Shown here: positions 1 to 6,468 of the stretch, in pieces | Layout: every line of letters begins with the position of its first letter | How positions within the stretch are numbered: position 1 is the stretch's first letter | Assembly (NCBI GenBank): GCA_965368115.1 | Contig: CBDULQ010000136.1 | Span: 1 to 9,709, forward strand | Direction: 5' to 3' | From: CBDULQ01 sp965368115 | GTDB taxonomy: Bacteria > Pseudomonadota > Gammaproteobacteria > SZUA-229 | Length of the DNA: 9,709 nucleotides | Position numbers and translations under genes: made by a program | The notes under the pieces: generated by a model | Databases searched by the model: none | Told to the model about the DNA's origin: nothing | Seen by the model: the letters and a program-made list of their open reading frames with translations, nothing else

Positions 1-684
1 CGACGAATGTCCGGAAATCAAACCAAGAAAATTAAAAACCTCGACATCATAATACTCAAACCCCTTGGCCAGCAGATAACACAGGGTAATCAACCAGTAC
101 CGCCGGCGCACCGAGTCTTGTCGTTCACTCAAACCGGCGAGCGTCGGCGTTAACAGCACCGGCAACAACTGAACGATGACGTAAAATCGCAAATCCCCCT
201 GCCCGTTCTGTTCGCCGACATACCAGTACACCACCGAGCCCAGGGCAAACAGCAGCACAGCAGGTGCCAACATGGCCGATATTTTCTCGCTCTGATAATC
301 CGCCAGAAGCACCAGCAGATAACTACCGAACGCAAGCGCCATGCATAATCGATCCAGTAGCAGTCCTGTGTTATCGGGATAAAGATGATAAATCGAGGAA
401 CCGAATGCGAGTAAGCCTGTCGAGACGAAAAAGGTCATCAACAGTCTACGTCGATACGACGACATGGGTGGAAAACGTTGTAGAGCAAAACTTCGCCAGG
501 CCAGCACGGCCACCAGCAGATACGGCAGGTTGGATAACACATTCAACGCATGAGGAATCCCAAGCAGCCTGCTCTGGTCTGCGAATTCATGATAGCCGAG
601 ATCCTGGGCGATCGGTGGCAAACTCAAGGCGAAGAGAAATAACCCAATGACGATGGTGATGACGGGTATTGTGGCTTTGTTCAT
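1..684 (-). CDS. Alkaline ceramidase-like (CREST superfamily) membrane hydrolase, 3' end cut by window
   Basis: The frame is open from ATG at 684 to the window edge, giving 228 residues and lacking only the C-terminus. A GGAG Shine-Dalgarno lies 6 nt before the start. The protein is strongly hydrophobic with about seven likely membrane segments. It carries the signature of bacterial alkaline ceramidase-like proteins: GIPHALNVLSNLPY (42-55), then GSSIYHLYPD (95-104) with Ser96/97 and His100, then DRL (111-113), then LAKGFEYYD (205-213), and finally SGH (224-226) where the family's last histidines sit. In CREST enzymes the Ser, Asp and His residues hold a catalytic metal in the membrane. The substrate in bacteria is generally unknown; ceramide itself is not assured. 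It lies 58 nt downstream of the VIT/VWA gene on the same strand and may be co-transcribed. It is not a rhomboid protease: I see no rhomboid GxSG motif. Confidence 0.8.
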   Translation of the reverse strand, partial: MNKATIPVITIVIGLFLFALSLPPIAQDLGYHEFADQSRLLGIPHALNVLSNLPYLLVAVLAWRSFALQRFPPMSSYRRRLLMTFFVSTGLLAFGSSIYHLYPDNTGLLLDRLCMALAFGSYLLVLLADYQSEKISAMLAPAVLLFALGSVVYWYVGEQNGQGDLRFYVIVQLLPVLLTPTLAGLSERQDSVRRRYWLITLCYLLAKGFEYYDVEVFNFLGLISGHSS

Positions 685-698
685 GATCAACTCCATAC

Positions 699-733
699 TC
701 CCGCCCGGTCGATACGATATCGATCGGGCGGGA
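699..733 (-). terminator. Long GC-rich hairpin between the VIT/VWA gene and the ceramidase-like gene
   Basis: Two 15-nt arms (699-713 and 719-733) are complementary except at one position, around a 5-nt loop at 714-718. The arms are rich in CCCGCC/GGCGGG. In the minus-strand transcript the hairpin forms just after the VIT/VWA stop codon. It is not followed by a run of U, and the next gene's Shine-Dalgarno starts about 10 nt beyond it. It may therefore be a partial terminator, an RNA-stability element or a translation-shielding structure rather than a full stop. Confidence 0.5.
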
Positions 734-742
734 CACTCAGTC

Positions 743-2815
743 TCAGTGACCTGATTCAGACTCACGACGACGTTGCATCATCGAGTAGACTAATGGAATC
801 AATGCCAGCAGCATCCAGGGGCTCATTGAACCGCCACCACCGCCGCCGGAATAACTGGGCTGCTTGCTGCTGTACATAGGTTGCTGGGTATCGACTCGAT
901 GCGAAACCGGTGCCTGCTGCGCCCGTTGTTGCTGGGCGGCATGCTCGATGCTCAGGCGTTGTTTGTTGCCGCGTTTGATGCCCATAGCATCGAACACTTC
1001 GTCACGCACTACCAGCATGGACGTGTAATCGGTGACCAGGCCGTACTGCACCGCCAGATCGGTCACGGCCTGCTTGATATCCGCGTCTTCTCCGAAGTTA
1101 TGGATCTCTTCCATCATATCTTCGATCGACGCGTAAGCCCACAAACGTTCCAGTTCAGGATTGAGGCTTTCACGTTCGGGGAAGGCAACACGGGTGCGAT
1201 AGACTTTTTTCTGCCCGGATATTTTACCGCGCAGTTCGATGTCTGCCATACCGTCGCCCCAGTAGTGACCGAACAGCACGAGTTGCTGGCCACGATACAG
1301 ACTGCCGATGGTGTTCGGTGTCAGATCGGCAACGCGCACGCCGCTGATATCGACCTCTACACCGTGCAGGCTCTCGTGGGTCACTTTGGCTGTCGCTTCG
1401 AGAATTTTACCGACGATATCGTCGCTGTTGGAAATGCTGGCGGAAAATCCGTTCGATGATTTTGTTAAGGCGTTGAGCAATGGACGGTTAGCGCTGTTGC
1501 CCATCACGAAGGTGAATAAACGAATATCCTTCTGCTCTAGCAATTCAATGAACTTGCGCTGCTCGGTTTCACCCACATTCGCAACACCGTCGGTGACCAG
1601 TACGATGGCACTGGTACGATCCGCATCGATGGAACCCAGGCCGGTTTTAAGACCGGCAAACAGATTGGTGCCGTTATTGGGTTGAATTGCAGCAACCGCC
1701 TGGCTGTAGTAACTGATGTGAGCAGGCGATGCGTTGACGTAACCCGGTGTCAGTTCCCGGGTTGACGAGTTGAACAGGATGATACGAAAACGATCATCGG
1801 GGCGCATCTTGCCCAGCGCTTTCTGCACGCCGTCGGCAAGGGTCGCGTACTTACCCTGCATGGAACCTGAAATATCCAGCACGAAAACCCAGTCCACACC
1901 TTCAGAGACCGGTTTCAGGTCATCACCCGGTGTAACGGTCAGCATGAAAGTACCCTTGTCGCTACCCTGTGGTTTGTAAGTCAACATATCGACGCTGCCG
2001 GGCAGACCGGCCTGATGGCGCCAGTAGACGACCAGATCTTTATCCAGTGTATACGCCGGCTGAGTCGACTGGCCCTGTTGCGACTGACCTTCCTGTGCTG
2101 CTGCAGCACCGGCATCGATGCGCGCGTTCCACTCACCGGATGACTGTTTGCTAATCACCGCCTGGGGATTATTGGGCAAACGCAGCGCATCGATCGGATA
2201 AGATGACTTTAACTGCACGTTGAATGAAAACTGTTCCTGCACCGCTTCGTTGGCGGTCCAGAATGCGAGTTTCTGTTCATCGACACCGCCCTCTTCCAGC
2301 GGATAAACATAGCGGCCGATTCCGGTATCCACATGGGCCGGTTGCAGATACACCAGTTTGATTTTCGCGTCCTGGTTGGCACGAACCGGCGAGAAGCTGA
2401 TATCGAAGGTCCTGTATTCATCTTTCTCGGTCAGACCGGCTTCCCGACCGGCCTGCTTTTCCTGCTCGTAGACCTGGCGTGCCTGTTGTTTTTCGAGCAC
2501 TTCGCCGGTGACCGGTTTGCCATCGATCCACACAGTGAATTCAGCCACTGCGGCTTTGTCGGGAACCGGAAAGGAATAAATAGCCTCTAGATCCTGAGGG
2601 TTCGGATTATGAAAGACCTGCTCCACCTGGGTGACGGCATAGCCATCTTCGATGACGACATTGACGTGATGCTGCTTGATTTGCAGCGCCGGAAAGCGAC
2701 CATCGGCGGGAGTCAGTAAACCGGCTGCCTGAGCACCGGGCGTGCAGGCCAGGCCGAGGCTCAACACCAGACCGGCGAAAAACGAATTACGGATAGACAT
2801 TCTGGCGACATTCAT
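743..2815 (-). CDS. Secreted VIT and von Willebrand A domain protein with GlyGly-CTERM-like tail
   Basis: I start the 690-aa protein at ATG 2815, which has a GAAGGAG Shine-Dalgarno 7 nt away; an upstream in-frame TTG at 2863 would place 16 charged residues before the signal peptide and is less likely. Order of parts: signal peptide (about 1-30, cleavage likely after AQA); VIT domain (about 35-165); a Gln/Ala-rich linker (about 236-254); VWA domain (about 307-480) with a complete metal-ion site, DISGS at 314-318, Thr383 and Asp409; a C-terminal region with a second Gln-rich patch (about 627-650). The end has six glycines (657-662), then SMSPW, a hydrophobic helix and QRRR, followed by ESESGH. 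This matches the GlyGly-CTERM plan recognised by rhombosortase in Vibrio and Shewanella relatives. The architecture otherwise resembles the marine proteobacterial sortase-target VIT/VWA family, whose members usually carry an LPxTG-like tail. It is probably an envelope protein for metal-dependent adhesion or protein binding; the ligand is unknown. Confidence 0.87.
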   Translation of the reverse strand: MNVARMSIRNSFFAGLVLSLGLACTPGAQAAGLLTPADGRFPALQIKQHHVNVVIEDGYAVTQVEQVFHNPNPQDLEAIYSFPVPDKAAVAEFTVWIDGKPVTGEVLEKQQARQVYEQEKQAGREAGLTEKDEYRTFDISFSPVRANQDAKIKLVYLQPAHVDTGIGRYVYPLEEGGVDEQKLAFWTANEAVQEQFSFNVQLKSSYPIDALRLPNNPQAVISKQSSGEWNARIDAGAAAAQEGQSQQGQSTQPAYTLDKDLVVYWRHQAGLPGSVDMLTYKPQGSDKGTFMLTVTPGDDLKPVSEGVDWVFVLDISGSMQGKYATLADGVQKALGKMRPDDRFRIILFNSSTRELTPGYVNASPAHISYYSQAVAAIQPNNGTNLFAGLKTGLGSIDADRTSAIVLVTDGVANVGETEQRKFIELLEQKDIRLFTFVMGNSANRPLLNALTKSSNGFSASISNSDDIVGKILEATAKVTHESLHGVEVDISGVRVADLTPNTIGSLYRGQQLVLFGHYWGDGMADIELRGKISGQKKVYRTRVAFPERESLNPELERLWAYASIEDMMEEIHNFGEDADIKQAVTDLAVQYGLVTDYTSMLVVRDEVFDAMGIKRGNKQRLSIEHAAQQQRAQQAPVSHRVDTQQPMYSSKQPSYSGGGGGGSMSPWMLLALIPLVYSMMQRRRESESGH

Positions 2816-2943
2816 GATTTTTCTCCTTCGTGGAATGACGCCGCCAGTCTCGTCCCGGGCCAATTATAAATAAACTATTTTGACGTTTGTTTTGATATGC
2901 TAACCTATTAGTATATTAATACTATACCTTTTCGAGAAAACTC
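2816..2943. promoter_or_regulatory. Divergent promoter region of the VIT/VWA gene and the HTH regulator gene
   Basis: This 128-nt intergenic stretch turns very A/T-rich between 2861 and 2930. On the minus strand a perfect TATAAT (2868-2863) lies 47 nt before the VIT/VWA start, with no good -35 element. On the plus strand TTGATA (2892-2897) followed 16 nt later by TATTAA (2914-2919) is a possible promoter for the regulator gene; TTGACG at 2880-2885 is another possible -35. The promoter calls are by eye. Confidence 0.5.
2909..2924. promoter_or_regulatory. Small palindrome over the regulator promoter, possible autoregulatory operator
   Basis: TAGTAT and ATACTA form 6-nt inverted arms around a 4-nt ATTA centre. 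The site overlaps the candidate plus-strand -10 element and lies 19 nt before the regulator start codon. Cro/CI-type regulators often bind such short inverted repeats next to their own genes. In A/T-rich DNA a 6-bp palindrome can occur by chance, so this is tentative. Confidence 0.3.
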
Positions 2944-3693
2944 ATGGCCCAGACTGAAGCCCTTATCGACACCCTGAAGCAGGCGCTGAAGACGCACCGT
3001 GTTACCTACGCCGACATCGCCCACCGCCTCGATATGAGCGAAGCCAATATCAAGCGCCTGTTCGCCAGCAAACGCTTCAGCCTGCAACGCCTGGAACAGA
3101 TCTGTGCACTGATCGATTTGCAGCTCAGTGACCTGTTCGAACTCTACGAAACTTCTCGGCAACGCATTACCACCCTCACCCTGGCCCAGGAGAAAGAACT
3201 GGTCAGCGACATCAAGTTATTGCTGGTCGCGGTGAGCGTGCGTAATCGTCTCAGTTTCGAAGATATGCTGGAACAATACGATCTATCGGCAAGCGAATGC
3301 ATCCGCCATCTGGCACGACTGGATAAACTGAAAATCATCGACCTGCTCCCTAACAACCGGATCAAGCTGCGCATCGATGAACATTTTCACTGGCTACCGG
3401 ATGGCCCGATCGAACGTTTTTACGAGCAGCAGATCGAACGCCAGTTTCTGAAATCAAGATTCAATGGTGAGATGTCGGAACGTCTGTTTCTATACGGCTT
3501 GCTGAGCGATGCATCGATTCAGATCCTGCTTAGAAAAATTCAGGCTATGAACAGAGAGATTGCCGAACTGAGTCGACAGGATGCTCACCTGCCGCTCACA
3601 AAACGTCACAACATCGGTTTGATGATGGCGATGCGCCCCTGGGATCTTGAAGCGTTTATCCCCTATCTCAAGCATCGACAACAGCAGGGATAA
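2944..3693 (+). CDS. Cro/CI-type (XRE) helix-turn-helix transcriptional regulator with long C-terminal region
   Basis: The product has 249 residues. Residues about 20-62 form an XRE-type helix-turn-helix, with YADIAHRLD as first helix and MSEANIKRLFA (31-41) as recognition helix, followed by the usual hydrophobic helix ending in LSDLFEL. Residues about 103-144 look like a second, winged-helix-type fold: SFEDMLEQY, SASECIRHLARLDKLKI, then the strand-turn-strand NNRIKL. The remaining 100 residues are charged, helical and without a recognised motif. No membrane segment or ligand-binding domain is seen, so this is a cytoplasmic DNA-binding protein. It is transcribed away from the VIT/VWA gene and probably controls it, itself, or both. 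The Shine-Dalgarno is weak (GAG 11 nt upstream). The downstream cytochrome operon begins 186 nt later with its own probable promoter. Confidence 0.8.
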   Translation: MAQTEALIDTLKQALKTHRVTYADIAHRLDMSEANIKRLFASKRFSLQRLEQICALIDLQLSDLFELYETSRQRITTLTLAQEKELVSDIKLLLVAVSVRNRLSFEDMLEQYDLSASECIRHLARLDKLKIIDLLPNNRIKLRIDEHFHWLPDGPIERFYEQQIERQFLKSRFNGEMSERLFLYGLLSDASIQILLRKIQAMNREIAELSRQDAHLPLTKRHNIGLMMAMRPWDLEAFIPYLKHRQQQG

Positions 3694-3814
3694 ACAATGA
3701 ACTGACTATACCCGGTTGAAACTTTTCATACCGCCGTTCACTCAAAATCAGCACCATAAACACCTCCGCCTTCCATGCAGACGTCCGAGGCCATCTCACC
3801 ACTCGATACCGCAC

Positions 3815-3836
3815 TTTCAGTTTCATTTCAGCTTCA
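3815..3836 (+). promoter_or_regulatory. Tandem 11-nt direct repeat, candidate OmpR-family response-regulator box
   Basis: TTTCAGTTTCA (3815-3825) is followed with no gap by TTTCAGCTTCA (3826-3836); the copies match at 10 of 11 positions. OmpR/PhoB/PmrA-type regulators bind head-to-tail half-sites repeating every 11 bp, one helical turn, as here. The site replaces the -35 region of a weak extended -10 (TG at 3839-3840, TACCTT at 3842-3847), the arrangement expected for class II activation. It lies 43 nt before the cytochrome b start. The likely binder is the response regulator encoded in the same operon; that link is inference. Confidence 0.5.
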
Positions 3837-3879
3837 CCTGTTACCTTGGGCACCATCAACAACAGGAGGAGCACATCCC

Positions 3880-4455
3880 ATGTCCGATACCAATCAGATC
3901 AAGGTCTGGGACCCACTGGTACGTTTTTTCCACTGGTCCCTGGCCACCGCTTTCCTGGTCGCCTTTGCTACCGGGGAAGAGATTCTCAGCATCCATAGCT
4001 GGGCGGGTTACCTGATATTCAGTTTGCTGGTGATTCGCTTTTTCTGGGGTTTCATTGGCAGCCGGCACGCACGTTTTTCCGATTTCGTTTATCGCCCCGT
4101 GGAGGTCGTCGGCTTTCTTAAAGACACCTTAAGACTACGCGCCAGGCGTTACATCGGTCATAACCCGGCGGGTGGCGCCATGGTCATACTATTAATGATC
4201 AGCCTGTTGATGACCACCGTCAGCGGCATCCTGTTATTCGGTGCTGCCGAACATGCCGGTCCGGTAGCTAACTGGTTCGCACAGGGCGGCGGTATCTGGG
4301 GCGACATACTGGAAGAAGTGCACGAGTTTTTCGCTAACTTCAGCATGCTGCTGGTCGTCGTCCATATTATCGGCGTGATCGTCGAAAGCCTGATTCATCG
4401 GGAAAACCTGGTGTCCGCCATGTTGAGCGGATTTAAACAGCGCAAACCCGAATAA
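3880..4455 (+). CDS. Cytochrome b561-like di-haem membrane cytochrome b
   Basis: The start at 3880 is set by a strong AGGAGGAG about 9 nt upstream; the frame stays open back to 3775 without a credible start. The 191-aa protein has four membrane helices (about 15-31, 40-60, 98-120, 148-170). Candidate haem-ligand histidines are His18 in RFFHW, His39 in IHSWAGY, His148 in EVHEFF and His162 in VVHIIGV. GHNPAGG (93-99) is the conserved loop of the Ni/Fe-hydrogenase-type cytochrome b family (cytochrome b561, bacterial). It passes electrons between the quinone pool and periplasmic cytochromes. No hydrogenase is nearby; the next genes encode SHP- and DHC-type cytochromes, the classic partners of this cytochrome b in the Rhodobacter sphaeroides shp locus, so those are its probable partners. 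It is first in the operon. Confidence 0.9.
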   Translation: MSDTNQIKVWDPLVRFFHWSLATAFLVAFATGEEILSIHSWAGYLIFSLLVIRFFWGFIGSRHARFSDFVYRPVEVVGFLKDTLRLRARRYIGHNPAGGAMVILLMISLLMTTVSGILLFGAAEHAGPVANWFAQGGGIWGDILEEVHEFFANFSMLLVVVHIIGVIVESLIHRENLVSAMLSGFKQRKPE

Positions 4456-4472
4456 CAGACAGGAGTTCAAAC

Positions 4473-4898
4473 ATGAAACTAACGCAGATTGTTTTATTTA
4501 CCGGCGCCGTGCTCGCGGCGCCAGTCATTCATGCCGACCAGGCGGTCGTCGATCGTATGCTTGATGTTTATGCCCAGCAGGGCGCGGCCAGGCCTGACGC
4601 AAATAGCGGCGAACAGATGTGGAACAAGGCGTTTTCTGGAAAAGAGCCTTTCAATGAACGCAGTTGCAGTAGCTGTCACAGCCGGGATATTAGCCAGTCA
4701 GGTGAGCATGTGCGTACCGGCAAGGCCATCGAACCCATGTCACCCGAAGTCAATGCCGAACGCCTGAGTGACAGCAGCAAGGTCGAAAAATGGTTCAAGC
4801 GCAATTGCAAATGGACCCTGGGCCGCGAATGCACGCCTCAGGAAAAAGCCGACTTCCTGCTATACATCAATTCGGCACGTACTATCCAGGAGATATAA
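4473..4898 (+). CDS. shp: SHP-type oxygen-binding monoheme cytochrome c (DUF1924)
   Basis: The 141-aa product has a signal peptide of about 21 residues (ends VIHA) and one haem site, CSSCH at 65-69. The region from 80 to 130 closely follows Rhodobacter sphaeroides SHP: RTGKAIEPM, KVEKWFKRNC, GRECTPQEKADFLLY. In SHP an asparagine is the sixth haem ligand and swings away to let O2, NO or other small ligands bind; the equivalent here is Asn111. Cys112 and Cys120 match the SHP cysteines that form a disulphide beside that loop. The fold and open-site chemistry are therefore probably conserved, in the periplasm. A good AGGAG Shine-Dalgarno precedes the start, 17 nt after the cytochrome b stop. The true physiological ligand or substrate of SHP proteins is not settled. 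Confidence 0.88.
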   Translation: MKLTQIVLFTGAVLAAPVIHADQAVVDRMLDVYAQQGAARPDANSGEQMWNKAFSGKEPFNERSCSSCHSRDISQSGEHVRTGKAIEPMSPEVNAERLSDSSKVEKWFKRNCKWTLGRECTPQEKADFLLYINSARTIQEI

Positions 4899-4899
4899 G

Positions 4900-5463
4900 A
4901 TGAAAAGCACAGTTGCCATCACTGCAATTATTTTTACACTGGGCATCGTCACGCTACCGGTGGTATTCAGCGATACTGATCGCGGCTGGCGTTCGCTCGA
5001 AGATTACGAGCATCGTTCCACCGGTGTCGCCATCGTTGAGGATGCGGTTTATACCGAAGAATGCGGTAGCTGTCACATGGCCTACCCGGCCGGACTGTTA
5101 CCGGCTCGCTCCTGGGAGAAACTGATGACCGGACTCGACGATCATTTCGGCGATAACGCCGAACTCGATAATAAAACCCGGCAGCACATCAGCGACTTTC
5201 TGCAGGCCAACAGTGCGGACCACTCGAACTATCGACGCTCGAAAAAATTTGCCCGCTCTATCGCGGATAATGATGCGCCTCTGCGTATTACACAAGCGCC
5301 CTATTTCAAGCATGAGCATGATGAAATTCCTGCTCGTCTGGTCGGCCCGAATGCCAGGGTCAGAAGTTTCAGTGAATGCAACGCCTGCCATACGGGTGCT
5401 GAAAAAGGCTCATTCAACGAACACGATATTAACATTCCCGGCCTTGGCCGCTGGGACGACTGA
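4900..5463 (+). CDS. dhc: DHC-type diheme cytochrome c
   Basis: The start ATG at 4900 lies 1 nt after the SHP stop, with its AGGAG inside the SHP 3' end, so the two are translationally coupled. The protein has 187 residues, an N-terminal signal sequence or anchor (about 1-24) and two c-type haem sites, CGSCH at 55-59 and CNACH at 160-164. SWEKLMTGLDDHFGDNA (71-87), EHDEIP (139-144) and GSFNEHDINIPG (170-181) are typical of the DHC family (diheme cytochrome c, Pfam DHC). Further histidines (for example 38, 82, 96, 138, 140, 175) can serve as second haem ligands. In purple bacteria DHC binds SHP and reduces it, so here it probably bridges the membrane cytochrome b and SHP in the periplasm. Confidence 0.88.
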   Translation: MKSTVAITAIIFTLGIVTLPVVFSDTDRGWRSLEDYEHRSTGVAIVEDAVYTEECGSCHMAYPAGLLPARSWEKLMTGLDDHFGDNAELDNKTRQHISDFLQANSADHSNYRRSKKFARSIADNDAPLRITQAPYFKHEHDEIPARLVGPNARVRSFSECNACHTGAEKGSFNEHDINIPGLGRWDD

Positions 5464-5476
5464 ACGCTGTTTAGGG

Positions 5477-5482
5477 TATACT
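5477..5482 (+). promoter_or_regulatory. Possible internal -10 element before the PepSY gene
   Basis: TATACT in the context GGGTATACT sits 6 nt before the PepSY start codon. No convincing -35 is seen at the normal distance. If active, transcription would start close to the ATG and give an almost leaderless message for the PepSY-regulator-kinase part of the operon. The PepSY gene also lacks a clear Shine-Dalgarno, which fits but does not prove this. Confidence 0.2.
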
Positions 5483-5488
5483 TTCAGC

Positions 5489-5800
5489 ATGAATCGGAAA
5501 CGCATCCCGCTCCTGTTACTGTTAGTGTCACTGGCCTGGGCCCCGTCTTACCCGACGTGGGCCAGTGACGATCACATGGAGGCGCGACGACTGAAAGAAG
5601 CTGGTGACATTCTGCCCCTGCAAACCATTCTCGACGGCTTGCGTGACGATTATCCAGGCAAGGTGCTGGAAGTGGAACTGGAACACAAGCATCACCGGGT
5701 GTATTACGAAGTGGAGATTCTCGACGACCAGGGTGTGGTGCGCGAAGTTCTGGTCGATGCTCGAAGCGGCGAGATTATCCGAGCTAAAAAGGAAGACTGA
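5489..5800 (+). CDS. Small periplasmic PepSY-domain protein
   Basis: The product has 103 residues. A signal peptide (MNRKR, a leucine-rich core, cleavage likely after TWA at 25) precedes a single PepSY domain (about 31-103): LPLQTILDGLRDDYPGKVLEVELE, interrupted here by nothing unusual, then YYEVEILDDQG and the ending LVDARSGEIIRAKKED seen in this family in shorter pieces. PepSY domains are thought to bind or inhibit proteases or act as regulatory ligands; none of the catalytic functions are known for single-domain forms. It sits 25 nt after the diheme cytochrome and 2 nt before the response regulator, a common association of small PepSY proteins with OmpR-type two-component systems. It may modulate the sensor kinase in the periplasm (inference). 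The same frame is open upstream inside the diheme gene, but the signal peptide fixes the start. Confidence 0.85.
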   Translation: MNRKRIPLLLLLVSLAWAPSYPTWASDDHMEARRLKEAGDILPLQTILDGLRDDYPGKVLEVELEHKHHRVYYEVEILDDQGVVREVLVDARSGEIIRAKKED

Positions 5801-5802
5801 AC

Positions 5803-6468
5803 ATGCGCCTGTTGCTGGCCGAAGATGACGCCGAGCTGGTCGCCAGCCTGAAAAAAGACCTGGAATCTGCCGGATACGCAGTGGATGTGGCCGACAATGG
5901 CGTGGATGCGGAATACCTGGGCAATGAAATGATTTACGACATTGCCGTGCTCGACCTGGGTTTACCGCAACGCAACGGCATTGAAGTCTTGCAGCACTGG
6001 CGTGCGGCCGGCAACCGCCTCCCGGTTATCGTGCTCACCGCACGCAATGCCTGGCACGAACGCGTCGATGGCTTTAAGGCCGGCGCCGACGATTACCTGG
6101 GCAAACCGTTCCACGTAGAAGAATTACTCGCCCGCCTCACCGCCCTGTTACATCGTTCCAGCCAGCAGCCGGGTGGCGACCTGCAGGCCTGTGGACTCAT
6201 TCTGGATGAAGATAAACAAAGCGTAACGACCGAAGACGGTAAAATCCATCAACTGACCGGTATCGAATTTCGTCTATTGCGGTATTTTCTGCTCAACCCG
6301 GGCAAGATATTGTCCAAGTCACGATTGACCGAACACCTGTATGATTTTGATTCGGACAAAGATAGCAATGTTATCGAAGTCTATGTCAAACGCCTGCGTC
6401 AGCTACTCGGCAAAGAGCGCATCGAGACCCGGCGCGGTCAGGGTTATGTGTTCAGGGATTCAGGTTAA
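5803..6468 (+). CDS. OmpR/PhoB-family response regulator
   Basis: The 221-aa protein has a receiver domain (1-115) with acidic pocket Glu7-Asp8-Asp9, phospho-acceptor Asp51 in VLDLGLP, Thr79 in VLTARN and Lys101 in GKPF, so all catalytic residues are present. The C-terminal winged-helix DNA-binding domain (about 127-219) shows LTGIEFRLLRYFLLNPGK, the recognition helix region SNVIEVYVKRLRQLLG and the wing ETRRGQGYVF. It is closest in look to the QseB/PmrA/PhoP subgroup. An AAGGAAG Shine-Dalgarno lies 8 nt before the ATG. It shares one base with the kinase start (TAATG). The tandem 11-nt repeat at 3815-3836 is a plausible target, making the operon self-regulated. Confidence 0.93.
   Translation: MRLLLAEDDAELVASLKKDLESAGYAVDVADNGVDAEYLGNEMIYDIAVLDLGLPQRNGIEVLQHWRAAGNRLPVIVLTARNAWHERVDGFKAGADDYLGKPFHVEELLARLTALLHRSSQQPGGDLQACGLILDEDKQSVTTEDGKIHQLTGIEFRLLRYFLLNPGKILSKSRLTEHLYDFDSDKDSNVIEVYVKRLRQLLGKERIETRRGQGYVFRDSG

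Noticed and set aside
264..650. A 128-codon plus-strand open frame at the left end
   Set aside because: It lies opposite the ceramidase-like gene, whose conserved motifs are clear on the minus strand.
1..684. Idea that the gene beside the GlyGly-CTERM protein is its rhombosortase
   Set aside because: The sequence has ceramidase-type motifs (GSSIYH, PD..DRL, SGH) and lacks a rhomboid GxS active-site pattern, so it belongs to the CREST superfamily.
881..1685. Long plus-strand open frames opposite the VIT/VWA gene
   Set aside because: They are antisense shadows of a gene with complete VIT and VWA motifs; their translations show no domain pattern, and no ribosome site was seen.
2749..2815. Possible lipoprotein signal around Cys24 of the VIT/VWA protein
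   Set aside because: The residues before the cysteine (LGLAC) do not make a proper lipobox, and a good signal peptidase I site (AQA) follows.
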